A DNA stretch of 64,000 bases from Catonia carolina. Its lineage: Eukaryota > Arthropoda > Insecta > Hemiptera > Achilidae. Where the stretch lies: the NCBI GenBank assembly GCA_035578175.1, contig JAQMRL010000003.1, positions 96,889,969-96,953,968 of the forward strand. The letters run 5' to 3'. Below, one piece after another: positions 35,340-46,596 of the stretch. The translations under genes and the position numbers were made by a program. Under the pieces are notes generated by a model, which saw nothing but the letters and a program-made list of their open reading frames with translations, searched no databases and was not told the DNA's origin. Position 1 is the first letter of the stretch. Every line of letters begins with the position of its first letter.

Positions 35340-35560
35340 ATCATATCAATCCGCCATATTTCAACGGACACTTCGCTCTGGCAGAAAGGGTTGTTACTAG
35401 CGCCTGCGCGCTCTGTTGTCATGGATACAAGGGTCGCCCGGCAACCGCCCCCAACCGCCCCCGGGTTTCTTCGTATTCTTGTAAGAGACACGCATGCGTT
35501 TTCGCCTGCGCTTTAAAACAAATTTCGTTTGTATCGCACCGACACCGAGTACAAACGCAT
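35340..35560 (-). promoter_or_regulatory. Candidate promoter: GC boxes, RFX X-box-like sites, YY1-like motif
   Basis: The most GC-rich patch of the central region. On the minus strand it carries two GGGGGCGG boxes in a row (35447-35462). At 35433-35445 is gtcgcccggcaac, which fits the RFX X-box (RYYVYY, short spacer, RRHRAC), and 35415-35428 gttgtcatggatac is a second one with one mismatch. Further along the minus strand is AAATATGGCGG (35355-35365), like a YY1/Pho site, and about ten bases later GTAAGA, a possible splice donor. The order GC boxes, then YY1, then donor fits a minus-strand first exon. There is no transcript evidence. Confidence 0.35.
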
Positions 35561-35569
35561 CGTGTGTAT

Positions 35570-36800
35570 TCTCAACGAACAGTATCTACCAGTTAGATGG
35601 TACAAGCAACTAGAACGGTCTAAATTTTCATTTACATCGATTTCATTATTCATGTTGAATTTAACGAAACAAAATTTACGATAAAAATTTTAAAAAAGTG
35701 AACGTAATCTATAATTCATAAGTGCAACAAAATAATGAATCTTTTTTTAAGACAGTAATCAATATTATTAAAAAAAATTAAAGTTTAACTAAGTATAAAA
35801 CTAATTTTATTTAACTTATAACTTAATTTACTGTACCCAATTCGCTGTATAATTAAACTTTCTCTTAAATACTGTACATATTTTAAAATAATTAAATAAA
35901 ACATTTTTGATACATTATGTACTAAAGTAAACCAATAGTTTTATAAACAGAGTTTATCAACACTCTCCACCTCACAGAATAATAAATTTATTGTTTACCA
36001 GTTACCTAAAGAGCTATAAAGAAATTGTCAGACGTAATCGATTACCCTACAAAATAAAATCCTAACGAAATAATTTTGAAAAAACCAAGTGACTTAAGTA
36101 AACTACGTTATAAAATATAAAAATTTCCACATTATTTCTCTTTATTTAAAAAAAATCTTGTGTACTTTGTGTTGTTATCTACCAGTAATCAACGTGAAAC
36201 AAAACAAATAAAAGAAACAACATTCATTCAAAAAAAACTCACACACGCTTTTTCATTTAAAAAATTCATTAATTTTAAAAAAGTAAAAGAAAAATGGGGT
36301 GCACAAATATAAAATGCTGGAGGCAAAACTACCACAGAGAGTTTAAAAATAAAAAGCTAAAATAACATTATAAAGACTACGGAGAATCATAATATATTTT
36401 TCAAAATTGGATTTTATATTTAGTCCCACGACACTAAAGGCGAAAATGTTTTATTACGTCATTACAGTTGTTACAAACAAAATGAAGAGTACATAAATGT
36501 TAATGTAAAAACTGTATAAGCTCGTGTGGTCTCATTATGAAGGCTTTACGCTTTTTTTCTTTACAAAAAATTAGAACAACAGTTTTATGTTTCATGTACT
36601 TTTGAGTTGTATTATGGTAATGACCATATTTTTAGGTAACAAGATCAATGTTTCCCTCAAAAACCAAAAGCAATATAGGCCTACTTATTTAAAATTTACT
36701 TTTAAGGAAATGTTTCAAGACTTTGTTTTATTTCCCTAATTTTAAAAATATTTATGCACCCCAAAATTTAATGAGATAAGTCAAAATATAGAATACCAGA
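35570..36800. other. AT-rich stretch without genes
   Basis: Nothing recognised; several long A/T runs. Confidence 0.4.
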
Positions 36801-36843
36801 AGAAAAGCAAGAATTAAGATGTCGAGAATGGTATTTTACTTAC

Positions 36844-36966
36844 AGGAGTTATACTCGCCGGGGCTGCCGAGGAAGACGGAGGAATACAAGACGCCTCTAC
36901 GGGCAGCGTCCGTTGCCGCCCTAGCGTCCGCAGGAGACGACCATTCTCGTCTAGGACACCATTTCC
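36844..36966 (-). CDS. Probable internal coding exon of an unidentified host gene
   Basis: The 123-base block is far more GC-rich than its flanks. On the minus strand it is preceded by a long pyrimidine tract ending in tttttctttttcag (36967-36980) and followed by gtaagt (36838-36843), a consensus donor. Length is 41 codons, so the exon preserves phase. Two of three frames are open: one begins at the acceptor (GNGVLDENGRLLRTLGRQRT, then an Ala/Ser/Pro-rich end), the other two bases in (KWCPRREWSSPADARAATDA and on to GSPGEYNS). I cannot choose the frame or name the protein. The opposite-strand reading has no splice sites. No second exon was found, so introns must be large. Confidence 0.65.
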
Positions 36967-37034
36967 CTGAAAAAGAAAAACAAAAATAAAACAATTTTTC
37001 ACATAACATTATTACAATTTATATTTAAATACAA

Positions 37035-37185
37035 GACAGTGGTTACCGGTGTACTTCGATGGTTGGAATTTAATTAATCATACACTCTCAAAAATAAAAT
37101 CGACCTGATTCTGCATAAGACTAAACGTCATACATATCATCCTTATTTCATTGGGTCATTGCTTATTGTACAAAATTAAACAGAT
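37035..37185 (+). repeat. tRNA-derived SINE, 3' part only
   Basis: Matches the body of the SINE at 39015-39350: agtggttaccggtgtacttc, gatggttggaatt, aattaatcatacactctc, cgacctga and catacatatcatcctt. The tRNA-like head is missing. It lies directly before a LINE tail at 37190. Confidence 0.65.
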
Positions 37186-37189
37186 TGTA

Positions 37190-37570
37190 ACGATTGTAAC
37201 CAATATGGAGGTATGCCAGTCAGCTTTTGCTGTGCAAAACCATCAGTATTATCCAAAATTCAGCGTTTCCAATCAAAGCTTTTACGGAGGATAGTTAACG
37301 CCCCCTATTATGTAACCAATAAAAGGCTACACTCAGACCTAAACGTAACCTACATAAACGACGTTTTCTTAAAACTCTATACAAAATTTAGGAAGAAACT
37401 TGTGAACCAACATAACCCATTGATCTAAAATCTGGCTACGCAGACTCTCCCAAACAATCCAATAAGACCTCTAAAACGTCGATGTAGCCGGGACCTCATC
37501 AATAACGTAGTACTGTAATTGACTATACATTACAGTGTTCTAACTGCTCCATTTAATGCTACACTTATCT
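37190..37570 (+). pseudogene. Jockey-like LINE ORF2 C-terminus
   Basis: One frame (37213-37428) reads CCAKPSVLSKIQRFQSKLLR, then RIVNAPYYVTNKRLHSDLNV, then TYINDVFLKLYTKFRKKLVN and QHNPLI followed by a stop. After the stop the frame continues NLATQTLPNNPIRPLKRR and CSRDLINNVVL, then stops. This is the end of jockey-type ORF2: 'W.CAKPS....IQRFQSK.LR.I.NAP.YV.N...H.DL.I..V..........L..HPNPL...L.....R.LKR..PRDL'. One nonsense mutation separates the HNPL and LKRR blocks, which makes this the best-preserved LINE C-terminus in the window. The RT domain is missing (5' truncated). Confidence 0.85.
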
Positions 37571-37579
37571 ATTCACGTC

Positions 37580-39005
37580 GGAGTTCTGCCACTGGACTGT
37601 GTCTCCACTCACGTTTATTTATCATGTAAATTTTTCTAAATTTTGTGTTATCACATTCACTGATTGTTTCCAACAGATTATCAATTTCCAATATAGAAAA
37701 AAAATAAAAGAATATATATACATATATAATTCATATAATAAAAAAGATGTTTTGAAGCCACTCATCTGTCAAACGCATGATTAATTTAAATTCAAAATAG
37801 GATATATAAATTTATCTAAATTTATGAAAATATTTATACCTAATTTTTATTATTTCAATAAATTTCAAAACTGTATTAATAAAGTTTGAAAATTAATATT
37901 AATAATTTACAAAATTCATCAATTTATTAAATTAAAACATCACAAATTAATAATAATAAAATTGTATGCGATAAAACAAAATTTTGAATACCTAATTTAG
38001 ATAAATTTTACACGATTGGTTTTCAGTAAAATATTTATAGCGTTGGTATTACTGATAAAGGATGTAGAGGGGGTAACTGACGAGCACGCAGGACTGATTG
38101 ATTGGTAGGTTATAGACCTATAGATTAGTATAGAAAGAAAGTGAACGGGTTGCCACCACAAAACTTCCAATTCATGAAATGTTTAAACCCGAATTCTCTT
38201 TATCAATGCTTTACCCTTTTTATAAATATATAAAACCTAACCAATATGTGATTTTATCAATATACGTCTATGTTTAATTCAGTAAATCCATTTCGGTACG
38301 TACAAGGCCTACCGCTTTAATAATTTATTACTAAACGATTTGTTTTAACGTTTCTCTGACATTTGAATAGAAACGTTAGATTATTTTTAATTACAAAAAA
38401 TTAATATTATAGTATTTAATACAATAATATTTAAAAATTAATATTAAACTAATTTAATAGTTTTTTACAAAACAACGTACTCTAATAATAAAAAATAATG
38501 ATCACAACGATTTTTTAAACTGTTATCCAACGTTTTAATACAAAACCAACAAAACTATTTTTTGTCTTATTAAAGATCATCAAACACAATAGGCTACTTG
38601 TAATAGAGAAACAGATAAATAAATGTAACATGTTGAAATGAGTGATTCGTAAAAATTTTCGTGTTTACACAAGTGTATTTCCGTTGGAAAACATAACTAA
38701 TTTTTAAAAAAAACACCAAAAAAAGTTTGAATTTATTTTTTATACATTATAAATAAATTATAATTCATTTTTATTATTATTTTCAATACAATCAAGGAGT
38801 AAACTGTTTCAGGAGAATTACTAAATGCAGAAAAATCAAATTTCCATTTTTTTTTTTTTAGAACTTTGCCGTAGGTATTAAATGCATTGTATTTGAGACG
38901 ACTGTGGGGAAAATATTTATGGTTTTGGTTGTATCAAAATAAAACTAATTAAGGTCATTGTATCAATTTACTATTTCAGATTTTTACAGCTTTTAGTCAT
39001 TAATT
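37580..39005. other. AT-rich stretch without genes
   Basis: Moderate-complexity patch at 38050-38170; no repeat match or frame. Confidence 0.4.
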
Positions 39006-39014
39006 TCAAGTTTT

Positions 39015-39350
39015 AAACCCACCGAGTTGATCTAGTGGTAGAGTCGTCGCCGCTAGTCAGCTGTTAACAGCTGATTTTCAGAGATAAAGGTTCCTATTTC
39101 ATATCCTAGTGAACTTTTAAACGGATTCGAATAAAAGAGAGTGGTTACCGGTGTACTTTGACGTTTGGTGTTCAATTAACCATACTCTCTCGGGAATGAT
39201 CGGCCTGAGTCGTTACAAGAAAACATCTCATATACACGTCATACACACCATCTTCATCTCATTGGGTTATGGGCTGATTATTGTTCTCAAGTTGTCAGAT
39301 TCCAACGTACATAAATTCGGGATTTTTTTAAAAACTGTTTTTGTCCCCTG
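39015..39350 (+). repeat. tRNA-derived SINE with head and body
   Basis: The head reads ccgagttgatctagtggtag (box-A-like TGATCTAGTGG) and contains an agctgttaacagct palindrome at 39059-39072. A degraded box-B region follows (tcctatttcatatccta). The body has gtggttaccggtgtactttg, ttcaattaaccatactctct and catctcattgggtta. The same architecture occurs in SINEs I remember from hemipteran genomes; no search was made. Confidence 0.75.
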
Positions 39351-39354
39351 AAAA

Positions 39355-40715
39355 ATGTTCTTCAATAAAGAAGTGGACTTTTTGTTTTTATAGGTTCCGA
39401 TTGAAAGTAAAATTATAATTTTAAAATTATTTAAATAAATACTAAATAAAAATCGTATTAAGTTTATTTAAAGACAATTTTAACTTCCACGACAAATTCT
39501 ATAAACCAATTATCACAAAATAAAAGAAATGTACATTTTTATTTATTAATATTTTATACAGAATATATTCTTTTTTCTAAATAAAGAAAAAAGAAATGGT
39601 GAACCCAAGTTTAAGTAAGATTTGAAAGCGTTTCAGAGAGTAATTTTTTTTACCGATTAAGGTAATGGCCTACTGAAGCGAGACAGTTACAAACGCTATA
39701 AAGATAACGTTGATAAATGGTGCAGTTTCAAATACGTAGAACGTACGTCGAATAGGCTATAACGTAACCATTATTTATCTGCTGAATTGCAGACAGGAAC
39801 ATTGTCAATAATTGGATTGACTAAGCAATTAAATTTTCACATTGACTCTTAAAATGCAACCGTTCCAAATGCAAAAACGACCATCCGAAGTTATCTTTAT
39901 TAATTGATATAATTATATCTCGTTTCTTTACATACCGGTGTACTGTATACCTTTAAAAAATATATTCCAATAATTAATATTTATTTACTTGTAATACAAA
40001 TACTTTTATTTTAGATCTGACACTATACAACATTCCACAACATCCAACGTATTTTTTTAAATCATCTTGAACTCTAAAAAATTCTACGTGGGTTGCGTTT
40101 AGCTAATAATTTAAATATCAACAATAATCATGATATTAAAGAAGTGGAGTTGAACACAATATCATTTATATAGACTACGAAGAAAACATTTAAAAATTAT
40201 TACATTAAGTAAGTTGAAAGACCAACTTTAGTTTTTTTAGAGATCCTCGTAAATATTGTAAATAAATTCCTGATGTAATATAAAATAAATTATCTATAAA
40301 AAGTGTAAACTTAACTATTATCATATCAGCAATATGCAAATGAATTTCTACAGCTAAAGCATAATTTAACTCGGCTAATTTTAATTTAGCTTCCAGTAAA
40401 TTGAAACAGACATTACAAGAAACAATACCTAAGCGTAAATTCTGAAAAACATTTATTTCTACGTATGGTGAAGAAATAAGCAATGGATTCACTCATCACT
40501 AATTTCCTTTCCTAACTTCATGATTACTCTGAGAACAGAAATTCGGCAAATTTAATCCTGAGGGAATGAAAAAAACTAAAACATTTGCATTCTGAATTTA
40601 CTTGTGAGTAAAAGATAAAACGAATCTACTTTAAAAAAAAGAAATATGTTCATATCTTACCAAGAAAAGGGTTTCTTAAAATTCTACGAGTGATATTATT
40701 AGAAAAGTAAAGGAA
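39355..40715. other. AT-rich stretch, one unrecognised 95-codon frame
   Basis: The frame 40205-40492 (-) is Leu/Ile-rich with two or three hydrophobic segments (HIADMIIVKFTLFIDNLFYI). Nothing identifies it as a receptor or transporter, and AT-rich DNA easily yields such sequences. No splice-site support was seen. Confidence 0.3.
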
Positions 40716-40721
40716 TGAAAT

Positions 40722-40908
40722 TTTTTTTTAACGTCGCATCAACATCAAGGTCATTAGCGACGACGTTGGGGTGTAACTGTGTGTAATGAGGATGAAATGA
40801 TTTTTTTGTAACGTATGAAAATATGCCGTGCCTGAGTGGGATTCGAACCCAGGACCGCATGATGAGAGAGGCGAGCACACGTTACCAACTGCGCCAATGC
40901 GGCCGGCG
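40722..40908 (-). repeat. tRNA-derived SINE with intact Pol III boxes
   Basis: On the minus strand, box A TGGCGCAGTTGG (40885-40896) matches the TRGCNNAGYNGG consensus, and box B GGTTCGAATCC (40839-40849) is a perfect match. The tail has the tagcgac... gatgttgatgcgacg block (40735-40765) and ends in a run of A on that strand. It lacks an anticodon-stem cloverleaf flanked by a terminator, so it is a SINE and not a tRNA gene. Best-preserved member here. Confidence 0.85.
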
Positions 40909-40914
40909 AATGAA

Positions 40915-41260
40915 ATTTTGATTCTTGCTCTTAGTGATTTAAAGGTGGGTAAACAACCTTAACCAAAAATATTATTTTTGTGCCTTATTGACAATCTTAA
41001 AAATTGGTATTATTATTAGTAACGTGAAGAAATTAAACTGCGGAACGAAACAAGAAAAACCAATAAACCAGTTTATTATTAAATGAACGAAATCAATAAT
41101 AAATTATTTAATTCAAATCGAAAAAAATACAGAATTTATTAGTTGGCTAAATCTATTTTTAATCGATCATTAACATTATCTTAAATTTATCCGAAAAAAC
41201 AAAATTATTTACTGGATTAATATTGTGGTATTAAATAAGCATGAATTAGAATACTAAAAA
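40915..41260. other. AT-rich spacer
   Basis: Nothing recognised. Confidence 0.4.
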
Positions 41261-41266
41261 TTAATA

Positions 41267-41912
41267 CAGTCGAAATTCGATATAACGAAATCGAGAATCC
41301 TGGGAAAAAATTCGTTAAATCGAGGTATTCGTTACATCGAAGTAACAAGAATTTCCAAGCTGATTTTTATTAACGAATTTTTTCACGTTGTATGGTGAAT
41401 TATATAGTTAATTTTTCTTAAAAGACACGTCTTAACCCGTAAATTAATTTTTTTATAAATCATGTTTTACGTAATTATGGTTAATAATAGTACAAAAAGT
41501 ATGAATTGATTTCAAGTAGGAACTTATCTCGTACATAGATCTTGGTTATAATTAAAAGCATCTGAAACTCATTTGTAGTTTAACACTGTAGTATTTACAT
41601 AAGTAAGAAATTCGGGTTACCCCATTAAGGAATTGAATTAAAATAACCTTTCATTCTTGCATTAGTTAAAAATCCGTTGTGCTTTTAAATAGGAACAATT
41701 CAGGTACGGAAATTTAAAAGAATCTACCTTAAAACTCACAGAGAAATCATAATACAGCGTGTCACTTCGTACTTATTGCATAACATTATTTCGTTATATC
41801 AAGGTACTTATTCGTTAAATCGAGGTAAATTTACTAATAGTTTAATTATAATGTCACGGTGCAGTAAAAAAAATCGTATAATAAAGGTTTTCGTTATATC
41901 GAAGTTAGACTG
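41267..41912. mobile_element. Pogo/Tigger-type MITE with terminal inverted repeats and TA duplication
   Basis: The 646-bp element begins CAGTCGAAATTCGATATAAC and ends, reverse-complemented, CAGTCTAACTTCGATATAAC. The ~24-bp ends match at all but two or three positions. TA dinucleotides flank both sides (41265-41266 and 41913-41914). Subterminal copies of TTCGTTAAATCGAGGTA occur near both ends (41313-41329 and 41811-41826). These ends match pogo/Tigger elements (CAGTCGAACCTCGATATAACGA). No transposase frame is present, so it is non-autonomous. Confidence 0.88.
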
Positions 41913-41919
41913 TATTTTA

Positions 41920-42235
41920 CGGGAAGAACATACAAAATGTATAATTAATTTATTAGACAATAATTAAAATATCAAATAGATCTAATGAAGGGTTATCGAA
42001 TGTCTATATTTCTAAATATTTTTAATAAATATTTAATTACAGGAAGAAATTTATAAATAAATTAATTTAACATTTCAATTAATTAACATATCAATGTATA
42101 AAACATAAAACGCTTTGCTTACTGAAAGTTAAAATTAAATTGAATATAGCTTGACTTAAAGAAACGGTATTGTTATCCGTATATTTTTGAACAAAGAAAA
42201 TGAAGACTGTTAATATGAAGAGATAGTATAAGTTA
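41920..42235. other. AT-rich spacer
   Basis: Nothing recognised. Confidence 0.4.
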
Positions 42236-42239
42236 GACA

Positions 42240-42515
42240 GGCCAACTGAAATGTGAGCTATTGCATTCAACCAGGCTGGGAGGAGTGTTCAGGCAAGAAG
42301 GTAATCACAGTAATTGGTCGAGAACCGCTCAAGGAAACCTATAATTTGGTACCAACAAGTTGTGTTAACAATTTTGGATGACATCTTGTGCGAGGATCCA
42401 AGAGATTTATCGCTTTTTAACTGTTTGGACCGCCGCGTGGGAAATTCCCCAGTTGCCCACACCGCGAGCGCTCAGTTGTTCACCTACACACGGGAAGGCG
42501 ACTATACAAATTAAT
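42240..42515 (+). other. GC-elevated block with a 66-codon frame, unclassified
   Basis: The frame 42314-42514 ends CEDPRDLSLFNCLDRRVGNS and then PVAHTASAQLFTYTREGDYT before its stop. Composition (gaccgccgcgtggg, ccgcgagcgctcag) differs from the AT-rich flanks on both sides. A possible acceptor 'atcacag' lies at 42305-42311. It could be a terminal exon or part of an old mobile element; I do not recognise the protein. Confidence 0.25.
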
Positions 42516-42519
42516 AGAA

Positions 42520-43085
42520 CATTTACTCAATTATTATAATAATTTATTTTATAATACATCTTTATGTAAATTGGAGATGCATTTTATTTTATGATCCTAA
42601 AATAATAATAGAATAAAAACTAAAGTCACTGACTAAAAATCACGTCTACTCACACAAAAACAGTTTAAATTTTTCAAATACAAAATATCAGTTTTCATAG
42701 ATCTTACATTTACTCAAATGTCAAAAATAATTATATATAAATACAATAGAATATCAGTTAAAAACAATTAACATAATATTTCTATTAAAAAATGAATTAA
42801 AATAATAAATTGTATGATTACTACCAAACCCACGTGAACTATTCAAATTTATATCCTCATGGTTATTAAAAATTGGTTTCTGACAAGTTTTTTATTTACA
42901 TGAATCTTCTTTCTACTTAGCAACAATCGCACAATGTTTAATTTTACCACTTTCAGCTAAACATGTTATGGGAAAAGATTTATATTGAAAAATTTTCTAG
43001 AGCCACAAAACGTTTTAAATTTATAAGATCAAAATATAAATCTTGATCAGATCAGACGATACTGAAAACGTAGAGATGATGTTCT
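42520..43085. other. AT-rich stretch without genes
   Basis: Nothing recognised. Confidence 0.4.
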
Positions 43086-43087
43086 TT

Positions 43088-43290
43088 TTTGTCTTTCATT
43101 TTTATTACGGTACTGGTCAAAAAGCTGCCCAATTTTCGTATACGATATTTAAATGGCGGTGGGGAATTTTACTTGAAGTAGAAGAGGTACCCAGTGGTAC
43201 ATTCTCCGTATAAACCTACGGGTGTTGTCCGTTATTCAGAACAAGAGGTCTTTACTCCATTTTCGCTTTAGACGGCTTTTCGAATTCGTT
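43088..43290 (-). pseudogene. Jockey-like LINE 3' end, short copy
   Basis: Matches 60326-60530 and 16105-16290 (ttattacggtactg, gatatttaaatggcgg, acccagtggtacattctccg, ttgtccgttattcag, ctccattttcgctttagacg). Only the last residues of ORF2 (on the minus strand RLKRKWSKDLLF-like) remain. Confidence 0.7.
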
Positions 43291-43294
43291 GTAA

Positions 43295-44515
43295 ATTTCG
43301 AAATTTAATTACTGATCAATTTTGAAGGAGTCCTTAGAGTGTACATGAAACTTGTAAACCTTTAAAAAACCGAAAAATTTATTTTACTGAAATGGCTCTT
43401 ACCAACCACATATAATTTAAATTACGACTCACGATGAGCCTAAATATAATCTAATACGTTACTAAAATCATCATAACAAACGATACAGCATTATGCCTCT
43501 TGATCTGGTCAAATTTCAAATTTAGTAATATGTTATTTCTTATACAATCTGGGTTGTCCAACTCTTGCGAGGTCTTCCAATATCACATTAATCTGTTAGA
43601 CTTATAAAGTAACACCTATTTATGTGTTCTATTATCCGGTATCCCCAATAAATGATTATAACACACTTCCCTAAATTTCCGAATAGTTAATATCACTCCT
43701 GATCGCTATAAAAAACAAATAATTAACCATATAAATGAATCTGTGATTTGTTCTACAAATTTCTGAGAATTGATCAAAGAATAGGCCCGGTTTGTTAATT
43801 GTGAATCTGGTTTGATTTAATCGTCCCGGGATTGCATCTATTTTTACTCCGATTCTGGCACATTAAGTTAATGCTAATATCTTCGTTTCTTTTAAGGTCC
43901 AGCAATCGATATCCTGCTAAAGATCTTAACAATGTCATCCCAACAGCTTTACTCTTGACATCTTATAAGCAGTCCGGATCCACCCCTTTGGACCACACAT
44001 TAAAACTAGCAGAACCGATGTGATAAGGCTTTAAAACGGTTTTCTCCAGCACTTTTATCTAACAGCATTTTCCTCAAATTTTAAGAAAAGTATAAATTAG
44101 AAGTTTATTAACACCCAAATATAAAAATTGTTATTCAGTGAACGAGCTTAGTAAAAAATATGACAAGATATTCACAGGTGAAAACAACTTCAATCTTACA
44201 ATCCATGAATAAACTTTTGAAATATATTATTCTTTATTATTTTACGCGACGAAACATGGTAGGAAATTCTACAAAAATTACTATTTTTGACACAAACAGA
44301 CTTAAATAGTAGAGGCACCATAAAAAATAAATAAAATAAATAAAAATATCACAAAATGACTACAACTCATCAGAAAAAATTCATTATTAAATTCTTCGAA
44401 TTAAATAACCTTTAAAACAAAAACAAACGGAAGGTAAAAATAAATATAACCTAAATAAAAAATACAGAGATAATTCAATTAAAAATAAGAGAACAAAAAT
44501 GAAAAAGTACAAAAG
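43295..44515. other. Mixed stretch without recognised genes
   Basis: The part 43440-44030 has moderate complexity. A 63-codon plus frame (43832-44023) has no motif, and no repeat partner was found in the window. The remainder is AT-rich. Confidence 0.3.
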
Positions 44516-44519
44516 AAAT

Positions 44520-44960
44520 TTAATTAATGATAATCTTGCGTGTTCGCATCAGTTTGTCTTTCCAACCCCCCCTGTGACTCCCGCCTAACTATCTCTTAGT
44601 CCGCACTTCAATTAATCATTAAATAAATGATTAATTTATTAATTAATGTGCAAGTCTACTGGGATTTTCTTGACTGGAGTTAGTTATTAAATAATAATAA
44701 TCCAACTGCCTTGTAGTCGCATTTATCCATCCAACAATAATCAGCAGACGTTAATAGTAAGTAGGTAGGTACTGCTACATTAATATAATTCAATTAAGAA
44801 TCCTGAAGTAGTTATTTGCAAAAATAAATAGCTGCTAAGCGCATGGACAATAACTAGGCTTTATTCAAGTTGTTTATTAATGCTCGTATTAAGCACATTA
44901 AATAAATATACTATTAAACGAAAGTATTAATGAAATAGTTTTTATCCATACACCAGCTTT
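44520..44960. promoter_or_regulatory. Candidate conserved non-coding element with dense homeodomain-type sites
   Basis: A high-complexity, non-open stretch. At 44609-44646 it packs at least six TAAT/ATTA cores, including the perfect inverted repeat TAATCATT-N5-AATGATTA. Motif-rich unique sequence continues to ~44960. Such clusters are typical of developmental enhancers, but conservation cannot be checked here, and AT-rich DNA yields TAAT cores by chance. Confidence 0.2.
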
Positions 44961-44969
44961 TGTCTAACT

Positions 44970-46120
44970 AAATATTTAATAGTCTGTTTAAATTATATAG
45001 ATATAATTAGAACATGTCTGCGTGCCTATTTATCTGGTTATATAATTAAAATTATATCTTATATTCACTGTAATAATATATTTGAATACGTTAAAATGAT
45101 ATATACCATTTATTGTGTTTCTTTTCTAAAATAATTTAATGATGAAGTTTTAGTGTTCAGAAGACTATCGGGATATATTAACATCATATTTATTACACTA
45201 ACCAGGATCAAAATCAGAAGATTCGGTTTATCTGTTTTGAGTAGTATCTACTGACTAATCAAGCGATTACAATATTACTAAATTCGATTACAATAAATCT
45301 GTATTATATTTATTTATTTTCTACGAAATTAATAACAGTAAACTACTGTATAACCCTGTAATAACTGATTTCTAAAGAAAACATAATTTTCTTTCATTTA
45401 AAAAAAAAAGTTGCAACATTTCTTAAGGTAGATAGGCCCTAAATCTTAATTCAACCAAAAAATCTTACTATATTAAAGCACTATCTTATAAAACGAATTT
45501 CAACTTTAACTCCATTGAATTTTTAGCATTGTTTTTGAAATGTAGAACAGGCGTATTTTTTGACAAATCATACATATTTTTAAAAACTCCTATGAAAGTT
45601 TTTTAATTCTATAACGTAGAGTATAATCATAAATTAATATCTTTTACTATCCTTTAGTTTTTTAAACAAGAAACATCAACTTACTGAGTATTCAAGAAAT
45701 TTTATTTTAAGATCATCACAAGATGTGCAGAAAATTTTTAAAAGAAAATTTATTTTACACTGCAGAGGCAACACAATTTATCATACTTGAATCATCAAAT
45801 CGTTTAAAAAATAGTCAAATAAAATAATTTCAAAAAATTAATAAAAAATTTTCCTGTAAAAACCCTGAATAAGCTATAAGCTCTATTCATAAATTTATTC
45901 ATAAAAACCGAACGGACTGACTGATCACTAATTTTTTAACTTCCCGTTAACCTAAAGTGCTGAAATTTTATAAAATTTATTTCTCAGGGGTTTAAAAGAA
46001 AAATTAAAGTATCTGCATTTCGACAACTTACATTAAAGGGGTAGAAATAGACTGCCTTAACACAATAAATATTATTCTTCCCCGAAGATTGTGTATATTA
46101 GGAATATTTTGTGATATGCA
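44970..46120. other. AT-rich stretch without genes
   Basis: Nothing recognised. Confidence 0.45.
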
Positions 46121-46128
46121 GATAAACA

Positions 46129-46204
46129 ATGCCAGAATTGACCAGGAATCGAACCCAGGGGTCCAGGACAGAAAGGTGCTGACTACAACACTATCGGGCC
46201 GGTC
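46129..46204 (-). repeat. tRNA-derived SINE head
   Basis: On the minus strand: ggcccgatagtgttgtagtc, then cagcacctttctgtcc, then box B GGTTCGATTCC (perfect). Similar to the heads at 50263 and 58625. The left flank (46085-46128) may be the tail. Confidence 0.75.
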
Positions 46205-46596
46205 AAATATATTTTAAAAGTTACACTTAGAGAAAAAATAATGGAGTTACCCGGAGAAAACAATAAACCAATATATGTAATGCACTTCTCTGAGGCTTAA
46301 ACTGAAGTCAACTTTCTCCAGCAAAATTTCTATAGTCGAATAATATTAATAGGTCGAAAACCATAAAAAACTCCTCCATACATCTATAAAATCAACTAGC
46401 AACCAATATTTAAAGTGAATCAAGCGTTAATTTCTGACAAATAACACAAAATTACACCTTAAAAAAATTAACAATTATGGAATGTGCGACTTAGAGACGA
46501 CTAGAATCCAATATTTTAATCCGAGTTCTCATACAACTATAGTATCTGATGATGACTGTAATGTAAGATCTACGGAGTGGAAAAGATATTAATAAT

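Noticed and set aside
40205..40492. 95-codon minus frame as a chemoreceptor exon
   Set aside because: Hydrophobic residues result from AT-rich codons; the conserved C-terminal motifs of insect odorant or gustatory receptors are not present.
40839..40896. tRNA gene on the minus strand
   Set aside because: Box A and box B are excellent, but the sequence does not fold into a full cloverleaf and continues into a repeated SINE tail without a Pol III terminator directly after it.
42305..42514. Terminal exon
   Set aside because: Kept only as an unclassified block: the acceptor-like site is weak, and no polyadenylation signal lies close enough to support a gene end.
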